Below, one piece after another: positions 24,566 to 32,624 of a DNA stretch of 64,000 nucleotides; positions within the stretch are counted from its first letter, which is position 1, and each line of letters starts with the position of its first letter. Both the position numbers and the translations under genes were made by a program. The stretch covers positions 1 through 64,000 of the forward strand of contig NZ_CP090210.1 of NCBI RefSeq assembly GCF_021397715.1. Reading direction: 5' to 3'. Under the pieces are notes generated by a model. The model did no database searches and was not told the DNA's origin. It was given only the letters and a program-made list of their open reading frames with translations. The stretch comes from Pantoea agglomerans. GTDB lineage: Bacteria; Pseudomonadota; Gammaproteobacteria; Enterobacterales; Enterobacteriaceae.

Positions 24566-25933
24566 TTACCCCCCGAACTGATAGTTAGACAGCACGCTGT
24601 CGGAAACGGATGACGAGAGCTGCTGCCGCGTTTCAGACAGGCTGCGGTCATACTCCGCCAGCCCGTTCTGCTGCACCTGGATGCGCGCGACGCGCTGGCT
24701 CAGCTCGTTGCGCACCTGACGCAGGTTCTCGCGAAAGTGCTTGTTCTCTTCCTCGGTATCGAGCGTGCCCGCCGCCCCGCTCGCGGCCACGTCGATCAGC
24801 CCGTTGATGTAGGACATCACCATGTCAGCCGCAATATACTCCGCCAGACTGCTGACCACGCTCTGATCCATACCCACCGACGCAGAGTCGATGGTGTAAC
24901 GCAGGATGCGCACTCGGGTGCTGCTGACCAGCGCCTTCTCATTGTCGTTAAGCGCAGTGTCGCTGCGCGCCTTATCAAAGATGTCGTTGAGCATGCTGCG
25001 CACCCGGCCGGTCATGCCCTCATCTTCCGAAAGCGTCAGCTCCGCGATAGTCGGCGACAGGCAAGTATTGTTGTCGTTGCAGCGGTAGATTTTCTCGGTC
25101 CCGCCGTTCAGAAGCGTGTTGAACATCGACTCGCTGCCCCCGCGCGGCTGCAGGAATGTCGGGTTGCCGTTCGCGTCATAAATCACCGTGCCGACCATCG
25201 ACATGATGAACTCCTTCAGCGCGCGATCGTTGCTGAAGAACTGGTTGAGCTTCGTGAACGTGTCCCACGTCAGGTTACGGTTGCGCGGGATGCGCTTTTT
25301 CTCTTCCTCGGTCGCCTTGTCGAATACGCTGTTCGTCTCCCCGCCCACGCCGCAGCCCTGACGGGATGCCGCCCAGTCAGAGAACACGTCGTGCTTGGTG
25401 CCGAGGTCCTGACAGATTTGCGAGCTGGCCGCCTGGGTTTTTGGCCACAGGCCACCGACGATAGACTGCGCGGCCTGGCAGGTGGAGATGTTCATATTAT
25501 TGGTGTCCGCCGCGAGCTTCTGCAGGTAGTCCTTCACGGCTTTACACTGCGGACAGATGGTTTCGAGCCCGAGGTCGAAGGCGTAACCGGCGGCGTTGCT
25601 CAGGATCTGCTTGCCCATGATTTTGATGCTGTCGCTGTTGATGAAGCTGAACGAGCCCAGATAGGCGTCGATGCCGCCGCAGCCCGACTTAATGTCCGGG
25701 AGCGTCACCGAAATCAGCTGGATGTTGCGCACCGGCGTGCGGATAAAGAGGTTACCGCCGGTCAGGTAGCCCGCCGACTGTCCCTGCCACGCGGCCGCCT
25801 GGGTGTAGTTACCGCCGCCGCCGCCCATGTCGTTAAAGAACTTGTTGATGTCGTTCTGCACGTCCGCGTTCGCGGCAGCGGAGAACAGCAGGCCGGCCGC
25901 AATGCCGGCATTCAGCACAAACTTACTCATCAC
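24566..25933 (-). CDS. traH: Pilus assembly protein TraH
   Basis: 455 residues (F: 458) with a signal peptide (FVLNAGIAAGLLFSAAANA). Cysteine pairs (GCGG, CPQC) and coiled-coil propensity in the last 80 residues are typical. It is a periplasmic, outer-membrane-linked part of the F-type pilus machine with TraF, TraU, TraW and TrbI. It overlaps trbB by 4 bases. Confidence 0.95.
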   Translation of the reverse strand: MMSKFVLNAGIAAGLLFSAAANADVQNDINKFFNDMGGGGGNYTQAAAWQGQSAGYLTGGNLFIRTPVRNIQLISVTLPDIKSGCGGIDAYLGSFSFINSDSIKIMGKQILSNAAGYAFDLGLETICPQCKAVKDYLQKLAADTNNMNISTCQAAQSIVGGLWPKTQAASSQICQDLGTKHDVFSDWAASRQGCGVGGETNSVFDKATEEEKKRIPRNRNLTWDTFTKLNQFFSNDRALKEFIMSMVGTVIYDANGNPTFLQPRGGSESMFNTLLNGGTEKIYRCNDNNTCLSPTIAELTLSEDEGMTGRVRSMLNDIFDKARSDTALNDNEKALVSSTRVRILRYTIDSASVGMDQSVVSSLAEYIAADMVMSYINGLIDVAASGAAGTLDTEEENKHFRENLRQVRNELSQRVARIQVQQNGLAEYDRSLSETRQQLSSSVSDSVLSNYQFGG

Positions 25934-26508
25934 AGCACCCCCAGCCGCACGGCCAGTGCAAAAGACTCGTCCAGACGCTGCTTCAGCGCCTCCTCACTCA
26001 TTTCCCCCTGCGACAGCGGGATCGTCACCAGCGACTGCGTGTTGATAATAAAGTCAGTGGGCGTCGCCTGCGGCAGCTCTGCGAAGAAGTCCTTCAGGAT
26101 GCCGTTGTTCACGGGCATAACCTTCGGGAACACCGCGTCACCCTTGCCGTCGAAGCTATAGACAAACACCCCGATGCCGGTCTGCTCGGACACCGACTTC
26201 AGGGTCGGGTTGAAGCGGTGGCAGTACGGGCAGTCGGAGCGGACAAAGTGCACGATCTGCCAGTGGCCCACGTCCACGCGGCGACCGTCGCTCAGGTGAT
26301 ACCAGACCGGCTTTGCCACCGACGTCTGCGGTCGTGCAGCGGGCGTATCTGAGGTGGCGCTTTTCTCTGGCTGGCTATCCGGCTGTGCGGACGCGGACGC
26401 GTCTGCCCCCTCTTTCGCCTGCTCCAGGCGGGCAATGTCGTCAATCGTGCTGGCCGTGGCCAGCACCGGCGTGAGCATCAGCAGTACGGCAAAAAGTTTT
26501 GCAATCAT
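25930..26508 (-). CDS. trbB: Thioredoxin-like disulfide isomerase TrbB
   Basis: 192 residues with a signal peptide, a low-complexity linker, and a thioredoxin fold holding the active-site motif CPYC (SDCPYCHRF). TrbB helps fold the many disulfide-rich Tra proteins. It lies between traF and traH, as in F. Confidence 0.93.
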   Translation of the reverse strand: MIAKLFAVLLMLTPVLATASTIDDIARLEQAKEGADASASAQPDSQPEKSATSDTPAARPQTSVAKPVWYHLSDGRRVDVGHWQIVHFVRSDCPYCHRFNPTLKSVSEQTGIGVFVYSFDGKGDAVFPKVMPVNNGILKDFFAELPQATPTDFIINTQSLVTIPLSQGEMSEEALKQRLDESFALAVRLGVL

Positions 26509-26511
26509 GGG

Positions 26512-27285
26512 TTAATCCTCGGGCTGGAAGTCGGTAACGATGTTGAGCATGCGGCGCGCCAGGTCGTCCTGGGTGATGAACCCGTAGGCCAGCGGTTGGT
26601 ATTTCTTCGTGCGCGGCTCCACCAGGTAGATGGCCGGGAAGTGTTCTATCTTCATCTTTTCCGCCTGACCGGCGTTCTGCCGGGTGTCCGGCAGATCCGG
26701 GCTGGCCCGTCCGTCCACGGTCACGGGGATCACGGTCAGGCCGTACTGCTCGCTGAACTCTTTCACCACGCCGCCGAGCCGGTTATCCAGCGGCTCGTTT
26801 CCGCGATAGAAGAAGAACACGCCATAGCGCTGGTTGACGTAGCGGATCGCCGCCTGCTGCTTCTGGCGCTGCTCGGTGTACTGGATGTTGGCGGTGCCGT
26901 TGTAGAACGGGTGCTTCAGGCTGTAGTCCAGCTCCGGGTTGTCCAGCAGCACCTTCTCCCAGCGCGAGGCGAACATGCTGGCCTGATTGACCATCCAGTC
27001 CTGCACGATTTTGTAGCGCCGGATGTTCTCGGTGGAGGGGTGCAGCATCGCCTCGTTCATCAAGTTGTCGCGAAACGCCTGCAGGCGCTTCATCTTCTGC
27101 GTGGGTGTTTCCTGCGGCGCAGCGTGCGGCGGCGCCGGCTGCTCTTCTTCGTCCTTTTTTACCGGCTCGTTGTACCAGTACCAGCCGACCGCCGGATCAT
27201 AGTTGTAGCCGTCCGGCTTTTTTTCCTCTGCCGCGTGCAGCGGCGATACCGCCAGCAGCAGCGCGAGGCTGATGAGTTTTCTCAC
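26512..27285 (-). CDS. traF: Pilus assembly protein TraF
   Basis: 257 residues with a signal peptide, the GWYWYNEP motif and a thioredoxin-like C-terminal half. The usual CxxC is absent (FFFYRGNEPLDN), as in F TraF. It works in the periplasm with TraH and TraU. It lies 2 bases after traN. Confidence 0.95.
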   Translation of the reverse strand: MRKLISLALLLAVSPLHAAEEKKPDGYNYDPAVGWYWYNEPVKKDEEEQPAPPHAAPQETPTQKMKRLQAFRDNLMNEAMLHPSTENIRRYKIVQDWMVNQASMFASRWEKVLLDNPELDYSLKHPFYNGTANIQYTEQRQKQQAAIRYVNQRYGVFFFYRGNEPLDNRLGGVVKEFSEQYGLTVIPVTVDGRASPDLPDTRQNAGQAEKMKIEHFPAIYLVEPRTKKYQPLAYGFITQDDLARRMLNIVTDFQPED

Positions 27286-27287
27286 GC

Positions 27288-29141
27288 TTAATCTCCTGAT
27301 TTGAGGCTGTTCTGGATGTCGGAGGTGATGCGCTGGTTCAGCGCGTCCTGGTCGGGCAGTTTGATGTTGCTGTTGAGGTCGTCGTAGAAGTCGCTGAAGT
27401 CGATGCGATCGAACTTAATGCCCTGCAGCTCGGCAACCTTTATTCCCCTGCAGTCCGGGCTTTCACCCGAGCCGAAGCTGATGCCCAGCTGGTCGCGGCG
27501 CCCCTGCTCCTGCACGATGCGGGCAAGCTTGCTGTCAAATACGCAGTAGCCCTCTTTCTGCTGCAGGCAGACCCCGAGCACCTTTTTCGAGCAGTAGGAG
27601 CCGACCTTCACGACCAGCTTTTTCTCTTTGCCGGTGCCGATCTCCTTCTCCTCGGTGTTGCAGTGCGCGAGCCCCGCGCTTTGCCCCCAGCCGCCGCTTT
27701 TGCAGCAGTTGCTGAAGCCCGCCGCGCTCTTGCGGCAGGCCATCGCCTTGCCCGTAAAAGCCGTCACTGAGTTCGGATCCATGCCCGCGAAGTCCTTGCC
27801 CGCGGCGGCGAGCGCGGCCAGCTGCGACACCGCCATTTCAAAGTTCTGGTTCTGGCCCGCCTGCATCGCCGAGCAGCTGCCGTCCGAGCAGTAAAACTCC
27901 GAGCCGCAGACGTAGCCGGTGCTTTTCACGGTGTGCGCGCACTGATAGGTCAGCTTGCTGTAGACGCAGAGGTTGCCGATTTTCTGGGTGCAGGTGCGTG
28001 TGCCTTCGCTGCAGTTCGGATCGTCGATATATGCCTGACAGGTGTTGGTATCGTCTTCGAACACGTTCCACTGGGTGGTGTAGCCCCAGCAGTCGCTGTA
28101 GACGCTGTAGGCCTGCCCGCCCACGGTCACCGAACGGGTGCCGCCCGGGTCGCTGCAGACCTCGCTCATCTTCACCGCGTCGCCCATGTCGGCCGGGCAG
28201 CTGTCGGTCCATTCGATGCCTGCCTGGACCGTGTCACGCAGCGCCTGCATGGGCAAAGTGACGTGAAAGATGCTTGTACCGCTGGCAATTGCTTTAATCA
28301 GGCTATCCCGCGCCTCTGAGTAATGACCATCCGTGTCGTAACGCACAAACATCGATACCGTCTGCCCTTTACTCACTTTCTGCGTCGCAATGCCAAAGTC
28401 TCCGTTTCGGTTCGGTTTGGCCTTGACTGTCGTGCCAAACGCCTGGATGGAGTACCAGAGGCGGTTACCTGATTCTCCGTGATATGAAGGCGCGCGCGGA
28501 TATTCATATGCCCAGACTCCACTACTGATGGTGCCGTCTTCAGGAACCGTAAAGTCATAGCGTATCCAGTAGTTATCGAGCAAAACGGCCGTCGAGCTGC
28601 CGGCGTTGAGCACCAGCTGCGTGCTGTACTCCTCATACGATCCGCTCGTCACGATAGTCGCCTTGCGCGTACAGGACTGCGAAAGCGGGGTGGCCATTTC
28701 ACAGCTGTGCGTGGTGTAGGTGGTTTTGTTTAGCTCCTGAGCCACGCACTGGCTGCCGTTTACGCCGGTGATAGCGTTGGCGTTTTCGCGGATTTCGTCG
28801 CTGTACTTCATCATGTCCGAGTCGTAACTGATTTTGTCCGCCGGGTTGTTCACGTAGGACTCGCGCGCGGTCTGCCCGAGGTCAGACTCGCTCAATTCCG
28901 TTTGCCCCTTAACGTCAATGTTCGATGACGTCTGGGTCGGGCCGCTGTAGTAGCCGCGCTGCGGCGCGTCTGAACTGTAATTATCGAAATAGCCGTTCGG
29001 ATCGGCGCTGGTCGTGCCGTCTGCGGATTTGCCGGCGTTAATGCCTTCCTGGTTTGAGGCGTCCATCGACGCCGCCAGGGCGCCGGCCGACAGGCAGGTC
29101 AGCAGCAGGCCCTGCAGCAGAGAGCGGGTTGCTTTTTTCAT
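27288..29141 (-). CDS. traN: Mating-pair stabilisation adhesin TraN
   Basis: 617 residues (F: 602), a secreted cysteine-rich outer-membrane protein with the conserved CxSEGxRTC-type segments and a C-terminal CSKKVLGVCLQQKEGYC motif. The central region, about residues 170-330, is the variable tip that decides the recipient outer-membrane partner in F-like plasmids. Here it carries long Ser/Thr/Tyr stretches unlike F. It should grip the recipient surface. Confidence 0.94.
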   Translation of the reverse strand: MKKATRSLLQGLLLTCLSAGALAASMDASNQEGINAGKSADGTTSADPNGYFDNYSSDAPQRGYYSGPTQTSSNIDVKGQTELSESDLGQTARESYVNNPADKISYDSDMMKYSDEIRENANAITGVNGSQCVAQELNKTTYTTHSCEMATPLSQSCTRKATIVTSGSYEEYSTQLVLNAGSSTAVLLDNYWIRYDFTVPEDGTISSGVWAYEYPRAPSYHGESGNRLWYSIQAFGTTVKAKPNRNGDFGIATQKVSKGQTVSMFVRYDTDGHYSEARDSLIKAIASGTSIFHVTLPMQALRDTVQAGIEWTDSCPADMGDAVKMSEVCSDPGGTRSVTVGGQAYSVYSDCWGYTTQWNVFEDDTNTCQAYIDDPNCSEGTRTCTQKIGNLCVYSKLTYQCAHTVKSTGYVCGSEFYCSDGSCSAMQAGQNQNFEMAVSQLAALAAAGKDFAGMDPNSVTAFTGKAMACRKSAAGFSNCCKSGGWGQSAGLAHCNTEEKEIGTGKEKKLVVKVGSYCSKKVLGVCLQQKEGYCVFDSKLARIVQEQGRRDQLGISFGSGESPDCRGIKVAELQGIKFDRIDFSDFYDDLNSNIKLPDQDALNQRITSDIQNSLKSGD

Positions 29142-29196
29142 CAGGGTTTCCGGTAAGGTGATAAGAATTGCCCGCCGCAGCGGGCAGCGGGGTCGG

Positions 29197-29637
29197 TCAG
29201 GGCCTGTTGCGGCAGTCGCCGCGCGTCTCGATCATGCTCAGCGCCTGATTCAGCGCCACATTGCCGTACACGATGTCGAAGCGGTCGCCGCACTTCTTCA
29301 CCAGCGCCGGCACCTGCTTCACCCCGTAGCGGTCAAAGCGCACCGGGTCTATCTGCACGCCGCGGACCTTATAGGTGCTGACCATGTACATCATGTACTT
29401 TGCGGTCTGCTCCATGCTGTCGCCGACCAGTCCTCTGAAGTACACCGGGATATCCCGGGATTCGGCCGCCTTCATCAGAATGGCCATCTCCTTTTCGGGT
29501 ACGGAGGCAGACAGGAAATAGGCCGTCTCGTTTTCCGTACTGCCGACCTGCGTGCCCTGCGGCGCGTCTTCCGCCACGGCCGTCAGTGCAGCCGTCAGGC
29601 CAGCGGCCAGCAGCAGCGTGTTGCGTGTTTTCCTCAT
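29197..29637 (-). CDS. trbC: Pilus assembly protein TrbC (short form)
   Basis: 146 residues with a signal peptide, shorter than F TrbC (212). The conserved YFLSASVPEKEM and FRGLVGDSMEQT segments are present, followed by VPALV and the YGNVALNQAL motif. It is a periplasmic thioredoxin-fold-like assembly factor. It lies between traU and traN, as in F. Confidence 0.9.
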   Translation of the reverse strand: MRKTRNTLLLAAGLTAALTAVAEDAPQGTQVGSTENETAYFLSASVPEKEMAILMKAAESRDIPVYFRGLVGDSMEQTAKYMMYMVSTYKVRGVQIDPVRFDRYGVKQVPALVKKCGDRFDIVYGNVALNQALSMIETRGDCRNRP

Positions 29638-29647
29638 GTGTCCTCGC

Positions 29648-30652
29648 TTAAAGCACGACGCAGTTGCGCTTTTTCCAGATGAGATAGCCGTAATTCTTTT
29701 TGGTGGTCGGCATTTCCTTGCCGGTCTGCCACAACATCACGTTGCGCCCAAAGGGATGACACGACGCCACGTCCGGGATGGTGTTAACCATCTGATAGCG
29801 ATAGCGGCTTTTTGGCATGATCGCGGACGGGTACTCGTAGCAGACGGCGGTGTTTTGCGGCACGGTATCGAGGATGAGTCCCTCGCGGTGCAGCTTGAAG
29901 TCCATGCGCTCGGAGAGCAGCGCCCCGCTGTTGAGCCCGCTCGACTCGTTCACGATGTTGCCGGTGAACGGGTACATCGAGCCGTGCGAGCCTGCACACC
30001 AAAACAGGGCATCAATTGGCTTACTCACCCCGGCCGCGACCGCGTCAGCGGCGCAGGCCATCTGCGCAATCGGGTTCGCAAACAGCATCACTTCCGGGTT
30101 CAGGAACAGCGCCAGGTTGTCGTTCTGCCAGGTCGGGTCCAGCTCTGACAGGTAGCCGATGTCATATTCCCCGCCTTGCATGCACATTTCCGAGGTAATA
30201 ATGTTGAGCCAGGAGATCAGCGGGTACTTGTACCAGTGGACGTGATAGAACGTGCCCGGGTTCTCGTTCGCAGTTTTCGTGCCGGTGCCGGTGCCGGTGT
30301 TCGGAATGTTGATGTTAAAGCCGCCCATGTTCACCATGCAGCCGGGCGAGCGCGTCACGTCGGTCATCGCAAACGGCTCCCAGAAGCCAATCGCGATGCC
30401 CGGGCGCTCAAAAATGGGCGGCGGCGCCGGGCAGAACTGAATGGGCGATGACGGGTTTTCGGTATCCGGCAGCGATCCGGCCGAGACCTGCACGCTGCCA
30501 ATGCTCATCGGGAACAGGCACTCCCAGCACACGTCGGTGATAGGGTTGACCCAGCGGCCCTCGCAGGTCAGGGACGTGTTGCCGTTGTCCGCCGCCGCGG
30601 CCGGCTGGCAGACCCACACCGCGAGCGCCAGTAAAACCGTGCGCCAGGCCAT
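29648..30652 (-). CDS. traU: Conjugative pilus protein TraU
   Basis: 334 residues (F: 330) with a signal peptide and the family start CEGRWVNPITDVCWECLFP. It has many cysteines and acts in the periplasm in DNA transfer and pilus stability. It is followed by trbC after 10 bases and preceded by a DsbA-like gene. Confidence 0.96.
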   Translation of the reverse strand: MAWRTVLLALAVWVCQPAAAADNGNTSLTCEGRWVNPITDVCWECLFPMSIGSVQVSAGSLPDTENPSSPIQFCPAPPPIFERPGIAIGFWEPFAMTDVTRSPGCMVNMGGFNINIPNTGTGTGTKTANENPGTFYHVHWYKYPLISWLNIITSEMCMQGGEYDIGYLSELDPTWQNDNLALFLNPEVMLFANPIAQMACAADAVAAGVSKPIDALFWCAGSHGSMYPFTGNIVNESSGLNSGALLSERMDFKLHREGLILDTVPQNTAVCYEYPSAIMPKSRYRYQMVNTIPDVASCHPFGRNVMLWQTGKEMPTTKKNYGYLIWKKRNCVVL

Positions 30653-30653
30653 A

Positions 30654-31445
30654 TCAGCCTCCTTTCTTCACGCCGCCGCGCGCTTTTTCCACCGCCGCCT
30701 GCAGCGCCTGCAGGTCAGTCGCCCCCGGGATAACGCTGACGTTCTCAGCGGTGGCGCCCGTCACCGGCATGATGAAGAATGCCGGCGTGCCCTGAATGCC
30801 GAGGCGTCGGGCCAGCTGGTTGTTGTTCTCCAGCGTCGCAGCCGTTGCCTCAACCTCTTCTTTCGGCGTCGTGGTCACGCCCGCCTTCACCGCCGCCTGG
30901 CGGATGTCTTCATCCAGCAGCTTCCCTTCGTTGTGGCCGGTCGCGTAGAGCGCGGCGTGGTAGCGGTGGTACGCCTCTGCGCCGCCTTTCCTGTACACAG
31001 ACAGGCCAACTTTCGCCGCCTGTACCGATGCGGGCCAGCGGCTGCCGAAAATCGGCCACTCCTTATAGATGAAGCGCACGTTCGGGTTCTGACTGATGAA
31101 CTGCTCCACGGTCGGTGCGACCTTCGCGCAGTAGATGCACTGGTAGTCAAAGAACTGGATGACCGCGACGTCGCCCTTCGGGTGCAGCACCGGCGAGGTC
31201 GGATCGTTCAGCAGCCCGTCCTGCTCCTTCAGCGCTGCGCTGGCGGCGGAGGCCATCTGTTTTTCTTGCGACTGCGCCTGCAGCTTCTGGCTCATCTCAA
31301 TCAGGATTTCCGGGTGCGCGCGCAGGTAGTCTGCTGCAATCTCGCCGATCTGCGCCTTCTGCGCATCGCTAAAGGCGTTGTCAGCGGCAATCGCGTGGCC
31401 GGACAGGCTCAGCGTCAGGGCGGCGGCGAGGATGTGCTTTTTCAT
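30654..31445 (-). CDS. DsbA/ScsC-like periplasmic thiol oxidoreductase
   Basis: 263 residues with a signal peptide, an N-terminal helical dimerisation-like arm (about residues 25-95), and a DsbA-like domain with the active site CIYC (FFDYQCIYCAKVAP) and the cis-proline loop GTPAFF. This gene is absent from the F operon at this point. Here it sits between traW and traU, so it likely serves the many disulfides of TraN, TraH and TraU together with TrbB. The N-terminal arm suggests an oligomeric isomerase like DsbC or ScsC. Confidence 0.88.
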   Translation of the reverse strand: MKKHILAAALTLSLSGHAIAADNAFSDAQKAQIGEIAADYLRAHPEILIEMSQKLQAQSQEKQMASAASAALKEQDGLLNDPTSPVLHPKGDVAVIQFFDYQCIYCAKVAPTVEQFISQNPNVRFIYKEWPIFGSRWPASVQAAKVGLSVYRKGGAEAYHRYHAALYATGHNEGKLLDEDIRQAAVKAGVTTTPKEEVEATAATLENNNQLARRLGIQGTPAFFIMPVTGATAENVSVIPGATDLQALQAAVEKARGGVKKGG

Positions 31446-31456
31446 GTGTGGCTCCG

Positions 31457-32107
31457 TTAGCGGTCGGGAAGACCGAATTCAGTAATAAGGAAGAGTTTCT
31501 GACCGGGCGCCTGCTTTACTTCCGCAGGCACCTGCGTGATGCCGAACTTTTTCGTGATGTTGCCGGTCTGGTCGAAGTAGACCCGGCTGCCGAGGGCCTG
31601 CGCGCTGTCGCGCACGTTGCCGTTAACCAGAATGACGCGGGAAGTCGTTGTGCGGGGCACCTGCTGCTTCATCCAGGTAATCTGCCGGTCGTCGTCGGCG
31701 TCGATGAAGTACAGCGTCTCGTCAAACACCGGTATGACGTCAAACGGGTTCACCACCTGGCCTTTATGCGCGAACACCACGCCGTTCTGGTCGGCAATGT
31801 CGCGCTGCACCGTGAACGACGGGTCAAACAGGCGGCTGTGCGTCTCGCGCGCGGTAGTGAGTCCCTCCACCGGCGGCGGGCGCATCGCCTCGTCCTCGGC
31901 CTTTTTCTGCATGTCCCGCTCGATGTCGGCCTGCGACCGGCCAGCAAAGTGCTCTTTCAGGTTGTCTTTCAGGACCGCGATCAGGTTGCGCTCGCGGATA
32001 TCCCAGGTATCGCCGTATGTGCCCAGCTCGACCGCGCTCGCCTGCAGGCTGAGCGTGGCGAGCAGCGCGCCGGCAGCCAGGCGCGCCAGCGAAGTTGCGT
32101 GTGTCAT
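31457..32107 (-). CDS. traW: Pilus assembly protein TraW
   Basis: 216 residues (F: 210) with a signal peptide and the conserved FDPSFTVQRDI and PFDVIPVFDETLYFIDADD segments. It is periplasmic and works with TrbC and TraU. It is preceded by trbI and followed by the DsbA-like gene. Confidence 0.95.
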   Translation of the reverse strand: MTHATSLARLAAGALLATLSLQASAVELGTYGDTWDIRERNLIAVLKDNLKEHFAGRSQADIERDMQKKAEDEAMRPPPVEGLTTARETHSRLFDPSFTVQRDIADQNGVVFAHKGQVVNPFDVIPVFDETLYFIDADDDRQITWMKQQVPRTTTSRVILVNGNVRDSAQALGSRVYFDQTGNITKKFGITQVPAEVKQAPGQKLFLITEFGLPDR

Positions 32108-32139
32108 CGGGAGGCTCCCGTTGGGGTGATCGGACAGGG

Positions 32140-32496
32140 TTACTGCGGCGGGTTACCGGCCTTCATCAGCTCGGCGAGGCGTGCCTGAATCTCTGGCGTA
32201 GCGTCGGGCAGGCCAGTGACCACGGCGGGGCTCACCAGAATGGCCGCACCGTGCTCGCTGGCATATTCCGCCGTTGCGGTGGTGACGCTGCGGTCAAAGC
32301 GGGTCAGCAGCGCCTTACGCTGATCATCGTTCAGGTCCAGCTTCGCAGTCTGTCGGATAAGCGCATTAGTCGTGCCCTTCATGTCGAAGGTGACCAGCGC
32401 CGGCGGCTTCAGCCAGAGGAACCAGGCGGCCGCGCATACGCTCACGCTGAGCAACATGGATGCTGCGATACAGGCCGCGCTCTGTTTTAAGTCCAT
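32140..32496 (-). CDS. trbI: TrbI-type conjugation membrane protein
   Basis: 118 residues with one N-terminal membrane segment and a periplasmic helical domain, matching the type-F TrbI family (F: 128). It influences pilus retraction in F. It lies between the 26-residue peptide downstream of traC and traW. Confidence 0.85.
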   Translation of the reverse strand: MDLKQSAACIAASMLLSVSVCAAAWFLWLKPPALVTFDMKGTTNALIRQTAKLDLNDDQRKALLTRFDRSVTTATAEYASEHGAAILVSPAVVTGLPDATPEIQARLAELMKAGNPPQ

Positions 32497-32543
32497 TTCA
32501 GACTCCTTTGCAGGGAATAGATAGGGATGGGTTCTTCACCCGA

Positions 32544-32624
32544 TTAATCCAGGTAGGCCAACAGGATGCCAACGCCTACCATGAACAGATAAATAATCAG
32601 GTATTTTATGAACTTGGGGTTCAA
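32544..32624 (-). CDS. Tiny membrane peptide translationally coupled to traC
   Basis: A 26-residue frame from a TTG overlapping the traC TGA stop. It reads NPKFIKYLIIYL then FMVGVGILLAYLD, one clear membrane helix with a basic start. GGAG lies just upstream, inside the end of traC. It is too short for standard gene callers; the overlap and the helix are its support. Confidence 0.5.
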   Translation of the reverse strand: MNPKFIKYLIIYLFMVGVGILLAYLD

